Source of the DNA: Herpetosiphonaceae bacterium
GTDB taxonomy: Bacteria; Chloroflexota; Chloroflexia; Chloroflexales; Kallotenuaceae
Direction: 5' to 3'
DNA length: 16,089 nucleotides
NCBI GenBank assembly: GCA_030147335.1
Contig: JASKZZ010000135.1
Coordinates: 1 to 16,089 of the forward strand
Below the pieces are notes generated by a model. That model saw only the letters and a list, made by a program, of their open reading frames with translations. It searched no databases and was not told where the DNA came from. The position numbers were made by a program, and so were the translations under genes. Shown piece after piece: positions 13,278 through 16,089 of this stretch. Within the stretch, counting starts at the first letter, position 1. Each line of letters opens with the position of its first letter.

Positions 13278-14066
13278 TCATTTATTTGTTGTTTGCTCTG
13301 CAATATCTTGCAACTTCGTGTAACGACCACGTAAATCATACCAGCGCACTCTTAACACGTCGCCAAAATTCCGCCACGAGTCGCGCAGCGGATCAACCTT
13401 GGTTTCAACGCCATATCGCCACAGAACTGGCACTTCCTTGATCCGGTATCCGAACTTTCGGGCCAAGAATAATGCCTCAACATCAAAAGCTGTTACCGCT
13501 GCACCCTGTACTAGCTTGGCATCATCTCCATAAAGCTGAACACTATGGAAAATTCGCTGGCCGGCATCTCGTTGAAATGCTTTGAAGCCACACTGCGTAT
13601 CTTGAATGCCTCCAAGAGCGACAAGTCGAACAACAGCATTGAAGATGCGGCCCATCATATGACGATACCAAGGCTCACCAATTCGCTGTGCGCCCAGTCC
13701 TTCACGTGAGCCAATCACAACATGGTACCCTTGGTTGAAGCAAACATCTAGCTTTTGCCACTCCTCGATTGGCACAGCGAGGTCAGCGTCACATAGCAAA
13801 ACGTAGGTGCCGGAAGCGGCAAGTACGCCGCTGCGTACAGCATACCCTTTTCCTCGATGATCCAAACGTAGAAGCTGTAAGTTACTATGGTTAACTATCA
13901 TTTCCTCGACAAGTGCAGCAGTTTGGTCTGTGCTGCCATCGTCAACAATGATAATATCTGCAGCAAAAGGCTGTGTTGCTATATATGAAATGATTGCATC
14001 AATCGTCGCTGGCAACCGTCGTTCTTCATTGTATGCTGGAACAACAACAGATAAATATGGACCCAC
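13278..14066 (-). CDS. Family-2 glycosyltransferase, polyprenyl/dolichyl-phosphate sugar synthase type
   Basis: A GT-A fold glycosyltransferase resembling ALG5/DPM1-type enzymes, which transfer glucose or mannose from a nucleotide sugar to a polyprenyl phosphate. From GTG 14066 the protein has 262 residues. Landmarks are LSVVVPAYNEERRLP (5-19), IIVDDGSTDQT (39-49), GKGYAVRSG (72-80), the metal-binding LCDADLAVPIEEW (91-103), IQDTQCGFKAF (154-164) and FDVEALFLARKFGYRIKEVPV (194-214). There are no C-terminal membrane helices. The frame is open to 14174, but the preceding gene ends at 14080. GTG 14066 has AGAGGA just upstream and starts next to the conserved strand, so it is the better start. 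It is the last gene of the rmlD operon, 13 bp after the upstream glycosyltransferase. Confidence 0.92.
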   Translation of the reverse strand: MGPYLSVVVPAYNEERRLPATIDAIISYIATQPFAADIIIVDDGSTDQTAALVEEMIVNHSNLQLLRLDHRGKGYAVRSGVLAASGTYVLLCDADLAVPIEEWQKLDVCFNQGYHVVIGSREGLGAQRIGEPWYRHMMGRIFNAVVRLVALGGIQDTQCGFKAFQRDAGQRIFHSVQLYGDDAKLVQGAAVTAFDVEALFLARKFGYRIKEVPVLWRYGVETKVDPLRDSWRNFGDVLRVRWYDLRGRYTKLQDIAEQTTNK

Positions 14067-14079
14067 ATGTTCCTCTGTC

Positions 14080-15027
14080 TTATCTTCCAAGCAACGCCAA
14101 AAATTGCGTGTCTTGCAGACGCTGACGTGTTTGTAACGCTCGTCGCTTTCGAATAAAGCGCGGCAGTGCAGCAAGACCAGCTAGTTGACCACGCAATCGG
14201 GCACGGGCCGCCGTACCTCGAATATGACGTAATGCATCGAAGGTTATACTAAATTGTTGGCGGAGAAATGAGCGCAAGTATGCTGTTATTGCACTTCGCG
14301 GCATATTCTTGCTCCAAACCAGTATAAAGTTACGGCCACAATAGTAGCTTGCAAGCGAACCACCTCCTGTGGCACTCAGCATATGATACACAATTGCAGT
14401 CGGTACAAAGATGGTGCGTAGCCCAGCAAGCCGCGCTCGTATATTTAAATCCACATCCTCACAATACATAAACAGGTCTTCGTCAAAAACACTGCCGTCT
14501 ACTGCTAATTCTATTAGTGCACTGCGTCGATATGCCGCTGCGCCTGCACAAGGCCCAAAAACATCAATCGACTGATCATACTGCCCACGGTCAACTTCCC
14601 ATACACCTCGACTAAACGGTAATCCGTCGGGACCATATCCATCACCAGCGGAATGCAGAACTTCCCTTCGGTCGAATAGCCGTAGTTTGCTTGCTGCAAA
14701 AGCATATTCGGGATGCATTTCCAATGCTCCAACCAATTCTTCAAGCCAAAAAGGTTCAGCTTCGGTGTCGTTATTGAGGAATACGACGTATTCCTGATTA
14801 GTTAATGCAATCGCTCGATTGATTGCCTTGGCCAACCCGCTGTTAGTTTCTAGCTCTATGGTTGTTACCTCTGGATACTGGCTATACAGTAGGGCAACGG
14901 ACTCATCAGTAGATGCATCATCGACAACAGTTATAACAAAGTCGCGTCGTGATTGACGTCGTAATGCATCAAGACATACTGGCAAAAGAGCAACGCCATT
15001 ATAATTTGGGATAATAATATCAATCAT
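14080..15027 (-). CDS. Family-2 glycosyltransferase, rhamnosyltransferase-like (WbbL type)
   Basis: A GT-A fold inverting glycosyltransferase, 315 residues. Motifs are MIDIIIPNYNGVALLPVCLD (1-20), the nucleotide-binding VVDDASTDES (34-43), TNSGLAKAINRAI (61-73), the metal-binding FLNNDTEAEPFWLEELV (83-99) and the probable catalytic-base region FDEDLFMYCEDVDLNIRA (161-178), with the E-D pair at 170-171. This arrangement is typical of WbbL-like rhamnosyltransferases. That fits its place directly after rmlD, whose product makes dTDP-L-rhamnose; the sugar assignment is inference. The C-terminal third is basic with several arginine-rich helices and may lie on the membrane surface. Its ATG overlaps the rmlD stop by 8 bp (ATGATTGA), indicating translational coupling. 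Confidence 0.92.
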   Translation of the reverse strand: MIDIIIPNYNGVALLPVCLDALRRQSRRDFVITVVDDASTDESVALLYSQYPEVTTIELETNSGLAKAINRAIALTNQEYVVFLNNDTEAEPFWLEELVGALEMHPEYAFAASKLRLFDRREVLHSAGDGYGPDGLPFSRGVWEVDRGQYDQSIDVFGPCAGAAAYRRSALIELAVDGSVFDEDLFMYCEDVDLNIRARLAGLRTIFVPTAIVYHMLSATGGGSLASYYCGRNFILVWSKNMPRSAITAYLRSFLRQQFSITFDALRHIRGTAARARLRGQLAGLAALPRFIRKRRALQTRQRLQDTQFLALLGR

Positions 15028-15871
15028 TGGTGGGATTGGCGATAGTTTTCAAAAACACCTGAAGTGCTTCTTGCCAATGTGGTAGTTGAATGCCAAGGCT
15101 CGTAGCTGCTACAAAGTTGCGTAGTGGCGTAAAGGTTGGGGGCGTACTGTCCCGTTGGTAATCAGCAAGCTTAATCGGTCGCACATGAATATCGGTTCGG
15201 CCAATTTGATGGAAAATTTCGCGTGCAAAATCGTAGCGTGAACAGTACCCTTCATTGACGAGATGATAAATACCATAGGCTGGATGCTGAATAAGTGCCG
15301 CAACAGCATTCGCAATATCCTGCGCATATGTTGGATTGCCTATCTCGTCGTCTACCACTGCTAACTCGGACCGTTCTGCCGCAAGCTTAATCATTGTTCG
15401 TACAAAATTACGGTCGCCGCCAAAAACCCATGCTACACGCACGATGTAAAATTTACGTAGCAGTTGCTGAACAACTACCTCACCGGCCCATTTGGAATAA
15501 GCGTATGCGTTAATCGGTGCTGGACGATCAAATTCAAGATAGGGTTTATCTGTTTGTCCATCGAACACTTCATTTGTGCTGATATACACTAGTGGAATAT
15601 CGAGTGCTTGACATGCAAGTGCAACATGTTGTGTGCCTAACGCGTTTATTCGTAAAGCGCGATCAGGTTCTCGTGCACAAGCGTCAACATTGGTAAATGC
15701 TGCCGGGTGAATAACAAGATCGGGACGTAATTCAATAATTTGTGATGCAGCTGTAACATTACTAATGTCTAGCTCAGCATGACCGTGAGGAATTACACTA
15801 TGCTGCAATTTAAGCACCGATACAAGAGCTTGTCCAACTTGTCCCCTCGCTCCAGTGATTAGAATACGCAC
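15020..15871 (-). CDS. rmlD: dTDP-4-dehydrorhamnose reductase RmlD
   Basis: Catalyses the last step of dTDP-L-rhamnose synthesis, NAD(P)H-dependent reduction of dTDP-4-dehydro-L-rhamnose, in the cytoplasm. From GTG 15871 the protein has 283 residues, a normal RmlD length. The extended short-chain dehydrogenase pattern is clear: MRILITGARGQVGQAL (1-16, GxxGxxG), PDLVIHPAAFTNVDACA (50-66), YISTNEVFDG (96-105; relatives usually read STDYVFDG) and the catalytic Y123-x3-K127 in YAYSKWAGE. GNPTYAQDIANAV (188-200) is the usual substrate-side segment. The GTG is supported by AAGGA 7 nt upstream and by the promoter at 15900-15928. The frame runs open to 15928, but that would begin in the -35 box. No rmlA, rmlB or rmlC gene is in the window. 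It heads a three-gene operon with two glycosyltransferases. Confidence 0.95.
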   Translation of the reverse strand: MRILITGARGQVGQALVSVLKLQHSVIPHGHAELDISNVTAASQIIELRPDLVIHPAAFTNVDACAREPDRALRINALGTQHVALACQALDIPLVYISTNEVFDGQTDKPYLEFDRPAPINAYAYSKWAGEVVVQQLLRKFYIVRVAWVFGGDRNFVRTMIKLAAERSELAVVDDEIGNPTYAQDIANAVAALIQHPAYGIYHLVNEGYCSRYDFAREIFHQIGRTDIHVRPIKLADYQRDSTPPTFTPLRNFVAATSLGIQLPHWQEALQVFLKTIANPTND

Positions 15872-15899
15872 GTGCCATTCCTTACGTTCACAAGCGACT

Positions 15900-15928
15900 A
15901 TGGTAGTAAATTGCGATGGCCTTGTCAA
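15900..15928 (-). promoter_or_regulatory. Promoter of the rmlD glycan operon
   Basis: On the minus strand TTGACA (15928-15923), a 17-bp spacer and TACCAT (15905-15900). Transcription would start near 15893, about 22 nt before the GTG start of rmlD. The -35 lies one base beyond the rRNA terminator stem, so the operon is insulated from, yet adjacent to, the rRNA unit. Confidence 0.75.
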
Positions 15929-15929
15929 G

Positions 15930-15966
15930 CAAAGAACCCCACTGGATTATCCAGTGGGGTTCTTTG
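15930..15966 (-). terminator. Terminator of the rRNA operon
   Basis: A nearly perfect 37-nt palindrome: 18-bp arms (CAAAGAACCCCACTGGAT and its complement) around a single central base, so the real loop is a few nt. It lies 10 nt beyond the 3' end of the 5S gene in the direction of transcription. The last bases of the 3' arm are T-rich (TTCTTTG), giving a weak U-tract. Confidence 0.85.
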
Positions 15967-15976
15967 TGTTGTGGTT

Positions 15977-16089
15977 GGGGTGCGCTGACCTTGTCTCCCA
16001 GGCCGAGGCCCAGTACCCGCGGCGCTGCATCGTTTCACGGCCCGGTTCGAGATGGGACGGGGTGGGTCCGATGCGCTCCCAGTACACCC
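15977..16089 (-). rRNA. rrf: 5S ribosomal RNA, 5' end at or just beyond the window edge
   Basis: Read on the minus strand, the sequence contains the conserved 5S core CCCGTCCCATCTCGAACCGG (loop B-C region), then CCGTGAAACGATGCAGCGCC and the loop E/helix IV part GGGTACTGGGCCTCGGCC, ending GGGAGACAAGG. The terminal helix can form between GGGTGT at the window edge and GCACCC near 15977-15983. The visible 113 nt is slightly short of the usual 115-120, so a few 5' bases are probably missing. It is followed by a strong terminator. The 23S and 16S genes would be expected beyond the right edge. Confidence 0.93.

Noticed and set aside
14067..14174. N-terminal extension of the ALG5-like glycosyltransferase
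   Set aside because: It overlaps the end of the upstream glycosyltransferase in another frame and precedes the conserved first strand. GTG 14066 has a good ribosome binding site.
15872..15928. Longer RmlD N-terminus beginning at TTG 15928
   Set aside because: That codon is part of the TTGACA -35 box and lies upstream of the predicted transcription start.
1..16089. CRISPR arrays, insertion sequences, prophage or defence genes
   Set aside because: No direct-repeat arrays, terminal inverted repeats, transposase, integrase or nuclease-type defence genes were seen on either strand.

Overview
The window looks like an ordinary chromosomal segment of a mid-GC bacterium. I judge it most likely a member of the Chloroflexota, possibly near Herpetosiphon. 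That placement rests on the mix of gene families (YabN-type MazG beside a DUF951 protein, an NfeD/slipin pair, a single-domain YacP-like NYN protein, an ANTAR response regulator) and on moderate GC. It was not tested by any search. No transposase, integrase, phage gene, CRISPR array or tRNA is visible, and every gene appears intact except those cut by the window edges.

Layout. 1-2652 (+): the 3' two thirds of NAD-dependent DNA ligase (ligA), then a family-4 glycosyltransferase. 2653-3520 (+): an ANTAR response regulator closed by a clear hairpin terminator. 3544-5268: a divergent pair, a LysR-type regulator (-) and a CRP/FNR-fold regulator (+), with facing near-consensus -10 boxes. 5349-6969 (+): a small thioredoxin-like [2Fe-2S] ferredoxin, a polyprenyl-phosphate sugar-1-phosphate transferase (MraY/WecA family) and an overlapping small coiled-coil ORF. 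6966-8316 (-): a LysE-family exporter preceded by a long structured leader, and a YacP-like NYN protein. 8433-8804 (+): an orphan receiver-only response regulator. 8954-13191 (+): mazG (methylase-pyrophosphohydrolase fusion), a DUF951 protein, an NfeD1b membrane protein and its stomatin-like partner, closed by a bidirectional terminator. 13278-15871 (-): a compact sugar operon, rmlD followed by two family-2 glycosyltransferases. It starts immediately downstream of the terminator of an rRNA operon whose 5S gene runs off the right edge.

Functional themes. Cell-surface polysaccharide or lipid-linked glycan synthesis recurs (GT4, the polyprenyl-P transferase, rmlD and two GT2 enzymes). Regulation recurs too (ANTAR, LysR, CRP-like and receiver-only proteins). 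NfeD and slipin form a known membrane partnership.

The most interesting element is the roughly 200-nt leader of the LysE-family gene (7590-7787, - strand). A TTGACA-N17-TATTTT promoter is followed by four short complementary segments in the classic order protector, antiterminator, terminator. They end in a 10-bp hairpin with six U's placed 30 nt before the start codon. A 34-codon leader ORF rich in glutamine codons ends exactly on the antiterminator segment. I cannot assign the leader to a known riboswitch class. Other points of interest are an NfeD protease domain with proline where the catalytic serine is expected, and a CRP-like regulator without the cAMP-binding signature.
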